From positions 449,501 to 513,500 of the forward strand of contig NZ_JAUCBR010000004.1 in NCBI RefSeq assembly GCF_034676725.1: a DNA stretch of 64,000 bases. Reading direction: 5' to 3'. Positions within the stretch are counted from its first letter, which is position 1. Each line of letters begins with the position of its first letter. Both the position numbers and the translations under genes were made by a program. Source of the DNA: Denitromonas sp. (GTDB lineage: Bacteria > Pseudomonadota > Gammaproteobacteria > Burkholderiales > Rhodocyclaceae). The notes under the pieces were generated by a model. It was not told the origin of the DNA. It saw only the letters and a program-made list of their open reading frames with translations, and searched no databases. Shown here piece by piece: positions 17,495 through 25,620 of the stretch.

Positions 17495-18781
17495 ATGGAT
17501 CAGACACTGCTCATCACCCTCGTTACCCTCGGCGTCGGCGTCCTGTTCCTGGTCGGCGTACCGATCTTCCTCGTCATCGGCCTGTGGGTCACCGGGGTGT
17601 CGCTGGTCATCGACTTCACGCTGGCCAACATCGGCGTCACGCTGTTCGAAGGGCTCAACTTCTTCGGCTTGCTGTCGCTGCCGCTGTTCATCCTCACCGG
17701 CGACCTCATCGCCGCCGCCGGCATCGCCACCCGCCTGGCCAGCTTCGCCCACGCCTGCCTGAGCTGGATGCGCGGCGGCCTGGGCCTGGCCACCATCGGC
17801 TCCTGCGGGCTGTTCGCCGCCATCTCGGGGTCGAACTCGGCCACCACCGCCACCATCGGCGGCATCATGCACCCGCTGCTCGAAAAGGATGGCTACGACA
17901 GCCGCTTCGCCGCCGCCACGGCCGCCGCCGGCGGTACGGTCGGCATCATCATCCCGCCATCGATCATCTTCATCGTGTATGGCTTCCTGATGAACCTGTC
18001 GATCTCCGACCTGTTCGTCGCCGGCATCCTGCCCGGTGCGCTGATGGTGATCGCCATGCAGGTGGTGTGCTGGTGGATGTGCCGCAAGCACGGCTGGGGC
18101 TCGGTCACGCCGCTCGACATGGGCCGCGTGCTGCGCACCGCACGCAGCGCCTACCTCGGCTTCTTCGCCATCTTCATCGTCATCTTCGGCATCTACTCGG
18201 GCATCTTCTCGCCCACCGAAGCGGCGGCCATCACGGTAGGCTTCTGCCTCATCGCCGGCCTGCTGATCACCCGCGAAATCAAGTGGAAGGCCCTGCCCGA
18301 CATCTTGCTGCGCTCCGGCCAGCTCACCGGCATGCTGGCCCCGATGATCGCCATCTCCATCGTCATGCAGCAGGTGTTCGCCCTGCTCGGCGCCGCCGAG
18401 ACGGTGCAGGCCTTCGTGGCCTGGTTCGGTGACGGCGAGATCATCGTGCTGCTGGTGTGCATGGCCATCGTGCTGGCGGCCGGCTGCATCCTCGAGAGCC
18501 TGCCGGTGACGGTCATCTTCGCCCCCATCCTGGCGCCCATCGCGGTGGCCACGGGCGTCGACCCGGTGCATTTCTCGGTGATCTTCCTGGTCGGTGCGGC
18601 CATCGGCTTCATCACCCCGCCCTTCGGCCTCAACCTGTTCGTGGCCAGCGGCGTCACCGGCATCCCCTACGCCAAGCTGGTGAAGTTCGCCGTGATGTAC
18701 ATGACCGGCCTGATCATCTCCTGGCTGATCATCGCCTTCATCCCCTGGCTGTCGCTCGGCCTGATCCCGGCCCCCGGCTGA
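17495..18781 (+). CDS. TRAP transporter large permease (DctM)
   Basis: The 428-residue, 11-to-12-helix protein carries the DctM landmarks: GLLSLPLFILTGDLIAAAGIA near residue 55, AISGSNSATTATIGGIMHPLLEKDGYD near residue 110, AGGTVGIIIPPSIIFIVYG, the mid-protein SPTEAAAITVGF motif and a C-terminal GFITPPFGLNLFVASGV. It is the sodium-coupled translocation subunit. The ATG at 17495 is 4 bp past the DctQ stop. Together with DctP and DctQ it forms the presumed sulfonate importer. Confidence 0.95.
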   Translation: MDQTLLITLVTLGVGVLFLVGVPIFLVIGLWVTGVSLVIDFTLANIGVTLFEGLNFFGLLSLPLFILTGDLIAAAGIATRLASFAHACLSWMRGGLGLATIGSCGLFAAISGSNSATTATIGGIMHPLLEKDGYDSRFAAATAAAGGTVGIIIPPSIIFIVYGFLMNLSISDLFVAGILPGALMVIAMQVVCWWMCRKHGWGSVTPLDMGRVLRTARSAYLGFFAIFIVIFGIYSGIFSPTEAAAITVGFCLIAGLLITREIKWKALPDILLRSGQLTGMLAPMIAISIVMQQVFALLGAAETVQAFVAWFGDGEIIVLLVCMAIVLAAGCILESLPVTVIFAPILAPIAVATGVDPVHFSVIFLVGAAIGFITPPFGLNLFVASGVTGIPYAKLVKFAVMYMTGLIISWLIIAFIPWLSLGLIPAPG

Positions 18782-18797
18782 GATCCGCCTGCACCAC

Positions 18798-18836
18798 TGC
18801 CGATGCCCTGGCCGCCTCAGCGCCAGGGCATCGGCA
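18798..18836 (+). terminator. Perfect 14-bp stem-loop after the TRAP operon
   Basis: TGCCGATGCCCTGG (18798-18811) is fully complementary to CCAGGGCATCGGCA (18823-18836) around an 11-nt loop. It begins 17 bp after the DctM stop. There is no clear U-run, so it may be a Rho-assisted terminator or a 3' mRNA stabiliser separating the TRAP genes from the chemoreceptor pair downstream. Confidence 0.55.
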
Positions 18837-18931
18837 ACGGCCTCCCCTTCTTCTGTCGTACCCCCGGACGCGGTCACCATCGACCGCCCAGGGCCGCGCT
18901 CGCGCGCCGCCCCCTTCAGGAGACTGCTCCG

Positions 18932-20599
18932 ATGCACTACCTGCTCTCGAGCATCCGCAACAAGCTGCTGCTGATCTGCGGCGGCGGCACCGTGCTGCTA
19001 CTGGTCGCCGCCAGCGTCGGCCTGGCCCTGCAACGGCAGGCCGTCGCCACCATGACCGGCGAGGTCGAGGCGCTGCACGCCCGGCAAGTCGTGCTGGCGC
19101 AGAAGAAAGCCGATTTCTACGACCAACTGCTCGAGTGGAAGAACGCACTCGTGCGCATCACCGACGACCAGGCCGCCGACGCGCACCTGGCCGCCTACAT
19201 GACCAAGGGCAAACAGCTGCGCCAGGCACTGGCACCGTTTGCCGACGACCCCTCGCTCGACACCGGCACCCGCCAGCTCGCCGCGCAGTTCCTGGCCGAA
19301 CACGAAGCGCTCGGCAAGAGCTACGCCAAGGCCATCGCCGACTACCGCGTCAGCTTCGCCATCTACACGCTCGAAGAGCAGTCGCGCGACTCGGACAAGG
19401 CCGTCGCCGCCTCGCTCGACAAGCTCATCAGCAGCATCGACGCGCAGATCCGTAGCCGCACCGACACCATCAGCACCGAGGCGCAGCACGCCATCACCAT
19501 CAGCCTGGCGCTCATGGCGCTGGCCTGCGCCATCTCCTTCTCCGCCTTCCTGTGGCTGCTGCAACGCCAGCTCATCGGCCCGGCCCGCACGCTCGAGCAC
19601 GGGCTCACCCGCCTGGCGCAGGGCGATTTCAGCCAGCGCATCGTCGCCTACACCACCGACGAACTGGGCCGAATCGCCGTCAGCGCCGAGTCCTTGCGCA
19701 CCGACCTCGGCCAGCTCATCGGCCGCGTGACCGGCTCGGTCGATCGGGTCGACAACGCCGCCATCGCGGTGGCCGACGCTTCGCACAGCGCGGCACAGTC
19801 GGGCGAACGCCAGCGCGACTCGGCCAACGCCGCGGCCGCCGGGGTCGATGACGTCACCGCCGCCATCTCGCGCATCAGCAGCAACTCCGAGCAGGTCAGC
19901 CAGCTCTCGCGGCAAGGCCTGGACGCCTCGTCACGCGCCGCCCAACGGCTGGACGCACTGGGCCGCTCGATGGAAGAGACCGCCACCGTGATGCAGGACG
20001 TGGCCAAGACCGCGCACGCCTTCATCAACAACGCGCAGGAAATCACCGCCATGACCAAGCAGGTGCGGGAGATCGCCGAACAAACCAACCTGCTCGCGCT
20101 CAACGCCGCCATCGAGGCCGCCCGCGCCGGCGAGCAGGGCCGGGGCTTTGCCGTGGTGGCTGACGAAGTGCGCAAGCTGGCCGAGAAATCGGGCCAGTCG
20201 GCCAGCGAGATCGACGGCATCACCATCACCCTGGGCGAACAGGCACGCGTGCTCGAAACCGAGCTGGGCAAGGGGCTCAAGTCCATGCAGGCGATCCGCC
20301 ACGACACCGAAGCCGCCACCGAGGCCGTCGCCGACGCCAACGCCTGCGCACAACACACCGCCAGCGAAGTCACCGAAATCTCCCGCGCGGTGCGCGAGCA
20401 GAGCGACCTGAGTGCCCGGATTGCGCACAACGTCGACGACATGGCCGCCATGGTGCGCGACAACCAGGGCACCCTGGCCCGCATGGCAGCCACGTCCGAA
20501 GACCTGCGCTCGCTCGCCCGAGACCTCAAGGCCTCGGTCAGCAGCTTTGAGCTGGCCGCTGGCGACGTCGGCGCCCCGGCCGCCGGAGCCACATCATGA
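18932..20599 (+). CDS. Methyl-accepting chemotaxis protein with helical periplasmic sensor
   Basis: The 555-residue receptor starts at ATG 18932 after CAGGAGAC. A transmembrane helix (residues about 10-28) and a second (about 190-213) flank a periplasmic, wholly helical domain of about 160 residues resembling the four-helix or HBM class. HAMP follows (LARLAQGDFSQRIVAYTTDELGR), then the signalling hairpin with tip EQTNLLALNAAIEAARAGEQGRGFAVVADEVRKLAEKS split across residues about 388-425. Its stop codon overlaps the start of a periplasmic binding protein gene by ATGA. That coupling suggests the receptor reads ligand through the binding protein. Confidence 0.92.
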   Translation: MHYLLSSIRNKLLLICGGGTVLLLVAASVGLALQRQAVATMTGEVEALHARQVVLAQKKADFYDQLLEWKNALVRITDDQAADAHLAAYMTKGKQLRQALAPFADDPSLDTGTRQLAAQFLAEHEALGKSYAKAIADYRVSFAIYTLEEQSRDSDKAVAASLDKLISSIDAQIRSRTDTISTEAQHAITISLALMALACAISFSAFLWLLQRQLIGPARTLEHGLTRLAQGDFSQRIVAYTTDELGRIAVSAESLRTDLGQLIGRVTGSVDRVDNAAIAVADASHSAAQSGERQRDSANAAAAGVDDVTAAISRISSNSEQVSQLSRQGLDASSRAAQRLDALGRSMEETATVMQDVAKTAHAFINNAQEITAMTKQVREIAEQTNLLALNAAIEAARAGEQGRGFAVVADEVRKLAEKSGQSASEIDGITITLGEQARVLETELGKGLKSMQAIRHDTEAATEAVADANACAQHTASEVTEISRAVREQSDLSARIAHNVDDMAAMVRDNQGTLARMAATSEDLRSLARDLKASVSSFELAAGDVGAPAAGATS

Positions 20600-21852
20600 T
20601 GCCCCTCCGCCTGCTGGCCGCGCTACGGCGCATGCTGTACCTGTGCCTGCTCGCCGGCCCGGCACTCGCCGCCTCCCCGACCGGCTGGCCCACGCCATAC
20701 ACGCAGGTCTCCGGCACCTCGGTCGACTGGCTCAAAGCCAAGGGCTGGTGGCCGCTCACCGTGGCATGGCAACCCGCCTTTGCCGGCCAGAACGCCACCG
20801 TGGTGGCCCTGAAGGCCAACGCCCTGCTGTCACGACGCGGGCTTGACGCGCGCTTTGTGCCGATGGCCTCCGGCGTGGCGGTCAATGCCGCCATCAGCGA
20901 CGGCAGCGCGCAGCTCGGTGCGGGCGGAAACTTCCCCCTCACCCAGCTCGTCGACCAGGGCGCCCCGATCCGCGTCATCGCGATCACCGCGCCCAACCTG
21001 AAGCATCAGGTCATCGTACCGACGGCCTCACCCATCCAGTCCTTGTCGGACTTCAAGGGCATGCAGCCACCGGCCACCATCGGGCTGGTGCTCGGCTCCT
21101 CGGCGGAGTTCTATTTCCAGGCGGCGGCCGCCACCCACGGGCTCAAGCTGGGGCGCGATGTCGTCCTCAAGAACGTATCGCAGGACGAGCAGCGCCGCCT
21201 GCCCGCCGAGCTGGCCGCGGTGGTGCCATGGGATCCGACCGCCACCCAGATCACCACCGACTTGAAGTCCGGCCGCGCCATTGACGTGAGCTATCCGTAC
21301 AACGTCTACCAAGGCAGCTTCTTTGTCCGCGAGGCCCTGGTGCGCGATGTCCCCGACGTGGCCCTCGCCATCACCGAAGCACTGGTCGAGGCCGAGCTGT
21401 GGCTGCGCTTGAACCCCGCCCTGGCCGCCGACGTCATGGCCGAGCAGCCCGAGTTGCGCCACTTCTCCCGCCCGCTGCTGGCCCAGCAGCTGGCCGAGTA
21501 CAACCTGCTCTACAAGCTCAGCTACCTGTATCCCCTCGGTGCCTTCTGGGGGCGCCAGAATACCGACATCGCCATGTGGTTGTTCGTCCAGGGCAAGCTC
21601 GGCAAGCCGCTGCAGGGCGCCGACTACGCGGCCCGCTTCGCCGACGGCCCGATGACGCAGGTGTTCGACCGCCTCGGCTGGAAGATCCCGGCCCGCCCGC
21701 CCTACATCCCGGCAGACTTCTGGATGAATTTCGTCGGCAACACGCTGCCGGCCTATGACACCTACCTCACCATGAAAGGCCCGCAAGCCTGGCCCGAACC
21801 CGGCGACCTGACCAAGCCTTTCAGTTTCGCGGGCAAAGTCCACACGCCGTAG
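20596..21852 (+). CDS. ABC-type NitT/TauT/SsuA-family substrate-binding protein without ABC partners
   Basis: The 418-residue precursor has a signal peptide (MLYLCLLAGPALA/AS, cleavage near residue 26) and an SsuA/NMT1-like binding fold: an early TVVALKANALLSRRGLDARFVPMASGVAVNAAISDGSAQLG segment matching aliphatic-sulfonate and nitrate binding proteins, then GLVLGSSAEFYFQAAAATHGLKLGRD. The start overlaps the chemoreceptor stop (ATGA). No ABC ATPase or permease gene lies nearby, unusual for this family. The pairing suggests a sensing role rather than, or in addition to, transport. Sulfonate is the likely ligand class from context only. Confidence 0.85.
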   Translation: MMPLRLLAALRRMLYLCLLAGPALAASPTGWPTPYTQVSGTSVDWLKAKGWWPLTVAWQPAFAGQNATVVALKANALLSRRGLDARFVPMASGVAVNAAISDGSAQLGAGGNFPLTQLVDQGAPIRVIAITAPNLKHQVIVPTASPIQSLSDFKGMQPPATIGLVLGSSAEFYFQAAAATHGLKLGRDVVLKNVSQDEQRRLPAELAAVVPWDPTATQITTDLKSGRAIDVSYPYNVYQGSFFVREALVRDVPDVALAITEALVEAELWLRLNPALAADVMAEQPELRHFSRPLLAQQLAEYNLLYKLSYLYPLGAFWGRQNTDIAMWLFVQGKLGKPLQGADYAARFADGPMTQVFDRLGWKIPARPPYIPADFWMNFVGNTLPAYDTYLTMKGPQAWPEPGDLTKPFSFAGKVHTP

Positions 21853-21863
21853 CGCCGCGCAGC

Positions 21864-22676
21864 TCAGGCGTCATCCGACAGCGCCCGATTGGCCTGCACG
21901 AACGCCCCCGGCGTCGCGTCGAACTGCTGCTTGAAGGCGGCGATGAAGGCCGACAGCGAGTCATAACCGCAAGCCAGCGCCACATCGGTCACCCGTTCGC
22001 CGCGCGCCAGCGCCGGCAAGGCACCGAGCAGGCGCACGCGCTGGCGCCAGACGCGAAAGCTCAAGCCGGTCTCGCGCACGAACACCCGGCTCAGGGTTTT
22101 CTCCGACACCCCCACCCGGGCGCTCCAGTCGGCCAGCGTGACACGCCGGTCGGGATGGGCCTGCACCCGGTCGCACAGCGTGCGCAGGCGCGGGTCGGTG
22201 GGCAGCGGCAGCATCAAGGCCACCTCCGGCGCCGCCGCGATCTGGTCGAACAGCACCGCCGCCAGGCGGCCGTCGGCGCCGGCTTCGTCATAGGCCTCGG
22301 GCACCTGGCTGAAGGCACGGATGAGCTCGCGCAACAAGGGGCTGACCACCAGCACCCGGCAGCGGTCCGTGTCCCAGCCGGGCATCGCCGGTGCCACATA
22401 CAGGCTGCGGATGCGGGTCTGCGCGCTGCTCACCACCCGGTGCATCACCCCGGCGGGAATCCACACCGCGCGCTGCGGCGGCGCCACGAAACGCCCGGCC
22501 GCGCTGCGCACTTCGAGCACGCCCTGCTCGGCATAGGCGAACTGCCCCCAGGGGTGGCGGTGGCGATAGCCCAGCACCCGGTTGGGCAGGGCCTCGACAT
22601 GACCGTAGAGCGGCCGCGGCAGCTGCTTGAGTTCGCTCAACTGGCGGGCCGTCGGCGCCGCCGCCTGTCCGTTCAT
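21864..22676 (-). CDS. AraC-family regulator with N-terminal cupin domain
   Basis: The product has an N-terminal cupin-like sensor (VLGYRHRHPWGQFAYAEQGVLEV and VAPPQRAVWIPAGVMH, about residues 30-85) and a C-terminal pair of helix-turn-helices (LADWSARVGVSEKTLSRVFVRETG and VTDVALACGYDSLSAFIAAFKQQFDATPGAF). This layout is typical of AraC regulators that control an adjacent efflux or transport gene. The start at 22676 (MNGQAA) is preferred; an upstream ATG at 22721 would add 15 residues and leave only 40 bp to the divergent transporter gene. It probably regulates that BASS-family gene. Confidence 0.88.
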   Translation of the reverse strand: MNGQAAAPTARQLSELKQLPRPLYGHVEALPNRVLGYRHRHPWGQFAYAEQGVLEVRSAAGRFVAPPQRAVWIPAGVMHRVVSSAQTRIRSLYVAPAMPGWDTDRCRVLVVSPLLRELIRAFSQVPEAYDEAGADGRLAAVLFDQIAAAPEVALMLPLPTDPRLRTLCDRVQAHPDRRVTLADWSARVGVSEKTLSRVFVRETGLSFRVWRQRVRLLGALPALARGERVTDVALACGYDSLSAFIAAFKQQFDATPGAFVQANRALSDDA

Positions 22677-22761
22677 CGACACTTGATGGCCTATCTGCGT
22701 TAGTCGGAAATTCGCAAACACGCTACCGTGGCCCCCATCTCAACGCAAGCCGGGGTTTGCC

Positions 22762-23754
22762 ATGACGTTCCTGCGTCGCCTGTTCGATCCGTTTTCCATT
22801 GCGGTGATCGTCGCCGTGCTGGTCGCCACGCTGCTGCCGGCGGTGGGGCGCGGCGCCACCGTGTTTGGCGGGCTGACCCACCTGGCCATCGCGCTGCTGT
22901 TCTTCCTCCACGGCGCCCGCCTGTCGCGCGCGGCGATCCTCGCCGGCGCCGGCCACTGGCGCCTGCACGCGCTGGTCTTCGCCTGCACCTTCGTGCTGTT
23001 TCCGCTGCTGGTGCTGGCGCTCAAGCCGCTGATCCTGCCGCTGGTGGGCGAGACGCTGTACCGCGGAATGGTCTATCTCTCGGTGCTGCCGGCCACCGTG
23101 CAATCGGCCATCGCCTTTACCTCGATGGCACGCGGCAATGTGCCTGCGGCCATCTGCAGCGCCGCCGCCTCCAGCCTGCTCGGCATCGTCCTCACGCCGC
23201 TGCTGGTGATGTTGCTGATGGATGCCGGCGACGGCAGCGGCTCGGGGCTCGACGCGGTGGGCAAGATCGTGCTGCAGCTGCTGGTGCCCTTCCTCGCCGG
23301 CCACGCCGCACGACGCTGGATCGGCGCCTGGGTGGCGCGCCACCAGCGCTGGCTGAAGTTCGTCGATCAGGGCTCGATCCTGCTGGTGGTGTATACCGCC
23401 TTCAGCGATGCAGTCAGCGGCGGCCTGTGGCAACTGGTGCCGCTGACCGATCTGCTCGCGCTCGCACTGGTGTGCAGCCTGCTGCTGGCCATTGTGCTGT
23501 GGATCACCCAGATGCTGGCGCTGCGCCTGGGCTTCAACACCGAGGACTGCATCACCATCGTCTTCGCCGGCTCAAAAAAGAGCATGGCCACCGGCGTACC
23601 AATGGCGCAGATCCTCTTCGCCGGCGGCGCCGTGGGCCCGCTGATCCTGCCGCTGATGCTGTTTCACCAGATCCAGCTAATGGTCTGCGCCGCGCTGGCG
23701 CAACACTATGCGCAGCGCGACGAGACGCCGTTGAGCGCAGCCGACACGGCCTGA
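22762..23754 (+). CDS. Bile acid:sodium symporter (BASS) family transporter, YfeH-like
   Basis: The 330-residue protein has about ten transmembrane helices and features of the SBF/SLC10A7-like branch: an N-terminal FDPFSIAVIVAVLVATLLP, a THLAIALLFFLHGARLSR motif, SVLPATVQSAIAFTSMARGN (crossover region 1) and FAGSKKSMATGVPMAQILF (crossover region 2). Members take up organic anions with sodium; bacterial YfeH-type substrates are poorly known. It is divergent from an AraC regulator and 50 bp upstream of the dehalogenase gene. Confidence 0.88.
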   Translation: MTFLRRLFDPFSIAVIVAVLVATLLPAVGRGATVFGGLTHLAIALLFFLHGARLSRAAILAGAGHWRLHALVFACTFVLFPLLVLALKPLILPLVGETLYRGMVYLSVLPATVQSAIAFTSMARGNVPAAICSAAASSLLGIVLTPLLVMLLMDAGDGSGSGLDAVGKIVLQLLVPFLAGHAARRWIGAWVARHQRWLKFVDQGSILLVVYTAFSDAVSGGLWQLVPLTDLLALALVCSLLLAIVLWITQMLALRLGFNTEDCITIVFAGSKKSMATGVPMAQILFAGGAVGPLILPLMLFHQIQLMVCAALAQHYAQRDETPLSAADTA

Positions 23755-23804
23755 CTCCGCCTCTGCTATCGTCGGAACTCCGCAACATTAGTAGGGACGG
23801 ACGC

Positions 23805-24521
23805 ATGGCACAGATCAAGGCACTGGTGTTCGACGTTTTCGGCACGCTGGTCGATTGGCGCACGTCCATCGCCCGCGAGACCGAGCAATCGCTGGCCCCG
23901 CTCGGCATCCGCGCCGACTGGTTCGCTTTCGCCGATGCCTGGCGCGACCAGTACCAGCCGGCCATGGAAGAGGTGCGCACCGGGCGCCTGCCCTTCTGCA
24001 AGCTCGACCGCCTGCACCGGCGCAACCTCGATGTGGTGCTGGCCGACTTCGGGCTGAATCAGGTCGATGAATCGGTGCGCCAGCACCTCAACCTCGCGTG
24101 GCACCGCCTCGACGCGTGGCCCGATGTCAGCGCCGGATTGCACGCGCTGCGGCGCCACTACCGGCTGGCGCCCTGCTCCAACGGCAACATCTCGCTGATG
24201 GTCGATCTGGCGCGGCGCAACGACTTCCCCTGGGACGCCATCCTCGGCGCCGAAGTGGCGCGCGACTACAAGCCCAAGCCCGCGGTCTACCTGGCCGCCG
24301 CGGACGCCTTCGACCTGCACCCGGAAGAAACGATGATGGTCGCCGCCCACTCCTCCGACCTGGCCGCGGCGGCCGAGGTCGGCCTGCGCACCGCCTTCAT
24401 TGCGCGGCCAGATGAATTCGGACCGGGGCAGGGTGAGGCGGCAGCGACGGTGGCGGTGGATGTGTCGGCGGGGAGCCTGACGGAGCTGGCGTGGGTACTG
24501 GGTGTGCCCGACGACGCGTAG
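23805..24521 (+). CDS. Haloacid dehalogenase type II (HAD superfamily)
   Basis: The 238-residue protein starts at ATG 23805. HAD motif I is VFDVFGTLVDWRTS with nucleophile Asp10; motif II is CSNGN near residue 125; motif III Lys lies in YKPKP near residue 156; the last motif is VAAHSSDLAAAAEVGLRTAFI. The DVFGTLVDW form with a downstream Arg is typical of L-2-haloacid dehalogenases, which hydrolyse C-halogen bonds of 2-haloalkanoates. The usual SSN signature near motif IV is replaced by HSSD, so substrate may differ. It could form a unit with the BASS transporter. Confidence 0.85.
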   Translation: MAQIKALVFDVFGTLVDWRTSIARETEQSLAPLGIRADWFAFADAWRDQYQPAMEEVRTGRLPFCKLDRLHRRNLDVVLADFGLNQVDESVRQHLNLAWHRLDAWPDVSAGLHALRRHYRLAPCSNGNISLMVDLARRNDFPWDAILGAEVARDYKPKPAVYLAAADAFDLHPEETMMVAAHSSDLAAAAEVGLRTAFIARPDEFGPGQGEAAATVAVDVSAGSLTELAWVLGVPDDA

Positions 24522-24567
24522 GGCGTACTCTCAGGGCGTCATCGTCGCGGAACCGATGTCAGGCCGG

Positions 24568-25023
24568 TTACGAAGGGTGATCGATGATCCGCCGATCAGT
24601 CACCACCAGCCGGCCGGCATCGACCCGCACACGGATCACGCCCTCGCTGAGATTGATGTCGAAATGATAGGCAAAGCCCGTGATACGACCTTGCGCATCC
24701 AGCGAGAGGGTGTAGAAGCACCCGTCCTCACGATTGCAGTCCTCCTGCCACGCCCAATCGGTAAAGGCCGGATCGTAGCTGGCGAAGCGGCGCGTGCCGG
24801 CCGCATCGATCAGGGTGATGCCCGGCGGCTGGTCCGCACATCGGTGCTCGACCAACCAGACCTCCCGATGCCGATAGCTTTGGTTGCAGGCGCGGGAGTC
24901 AGGGGACTGGGTCCGCGCGATGTCGTCCGTTGGACGCAGGTCGACCTCCGTCGCCTGGCAGCCCGAGACGAGGCCAAGGATCACGAAGGGAAGGATCAGG
25001 CGTTTCAAGGCGTTTGCGCTCAA
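24568..25023 (-). CDS. Putative periplasmic lipoprotein, possible immunity protein
   Basis: The 151-residue product uses a TTG start at 25023 that overlaps the stop of the M23 peptidase gene (TTGA). It begins with a lipoprotein signal (KRLILPFVILGLVSGC, lipid-attachment Cys near residue 22). The mature part has four further cysteines (ACNQ, HRCADQ, EDCNREDGCFY) but no domain I recognise. Its tight coupling to a peptidoglycan hydrolase gene suggests it may restrain or neutralise that enzyme in the periplasm; this is inference from gene order and location. Confidence 0.7.
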   Translation of the reverse strand: MSANALKRLILPFVILGLVSGCQATEVDLRPTDDIARTQSPDSRACNQSYRHREVWLVEHRCADQPPGITLIDAAGTRRFASYDPAFTDWAWQEDCNREDGCFYTLSLDAQGRITGFAYHFDINLSEGVIRVRVDAGRLVVTDRRIIDHPS

Positions 25024-25466
25024 TGGAGGTTCGGGATGAGAGACTGCGGATCGACGACAATCCCGTTCTGCCGGACCTCAAGATGAATGTGATTGGTAAT
25101 GCCGGGGTACTTGCTCAGCAGGCTTTGCGCCAAACCGATCTTCTCTCCCGCCTTGACCGACTGTCCGACCATGCCGGGCATCGGAGTCATGTAGAAAATC
25201 TTGACCTCCATGCCAATATGCCGCCCAACGCCCTCGATCATCACACCGGTCAAGGAGGTATCGCTGGCATAGGGATAGCTCATCCGGAGAATGCGTCCGT
25301 CGATCGGCGACAGCACCTCCTGTCCGAGTCGCGCCACGATATCGGCGCCGTTGTGCTGGCGGCGCCCCCGGGAGGCCCCGAAACGGCCGGCGCCCCATGT
25401 GTCGGAACGCCTCATGACACCGAGAGAAATGGGATTGGTCAGCATGAATGCGGTTGTCTGTGGCAT
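25020..25466 (-). CDS. Stand-alone M23 (LytM-type) metallopeptidase domain protein without a signal peptide
   Basis: The 148-residue protein is almost entirely an M23 domain: zinc ligands in HNGAD (about residues 39-43) and NHIHLEVR (HxH, about 125-132), with the beta-sheet core LSPIDGRILRMSY and the VKAGEKIGLAQS turn. M23 enzymes cut peptidoglycan cross-links. The ATG at 25466 has a strong AGGAGG site. No signal peptide or membrane segment is visible, although its substrate is periplasmic, which suggests delivery by a secretion machine or lysis. The following lipoprotein gene overlaps its stop. A type VI-like effector-immunity pair is one reading; a lysis or structural role is the alternative. 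Confidence 0.82.
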   Translation of the reverse strand: MPQTTAFMLTNPISLGVMRRSDTWGAGRFGASRGRRQHNGADIVARLGQEVLSPIDGRILRMSYPYASDTSLTGVMIEGVGRHIGMEVKIFYMTPMPGMVGQSVKAGEKIGLAQSLLSKYPGITNHIHLEVRQNGIVVDPQSLIPNLH

Positions 25467-25581
25467 CGAATGCCTCCTGGAGCCTGATATCGTCTGGCTG
25501 AAGGTAAAGTCGCTGGCACGCCAAGGATAGCCAACACTCAGCCAATGACAAACAGATTTTTTCGCCAGTCACTGCCTATCC

Positions 25582-25607
25582 AAAAAGAACGGGCCTTTCG
25601 GCCCGCT
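25582..25607 (-). terminator. Intrinsic terminator for the crotonase/ACD operon
   Basis: Read on the minus strand, CGGGCC-GAAA-GGCCCG is followed by TTCTTTTT. The 6-bp GC stem with a GNRA tetraloop and U-run lies 14 bp past the stop of the last crotonase gene. Confidence 0.85.
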
Positions 25608-25620
25608 GCTGTTGACGCCC

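Noticed and set aside
24568..25466. Phage lysis cassette (M23 endolysin plus Rz1-like lipoprotein)
   Set aside because: No holin or spanin-like nested gene and no phage genes nearby; kept only as an alternative to the effector-immunity reading.
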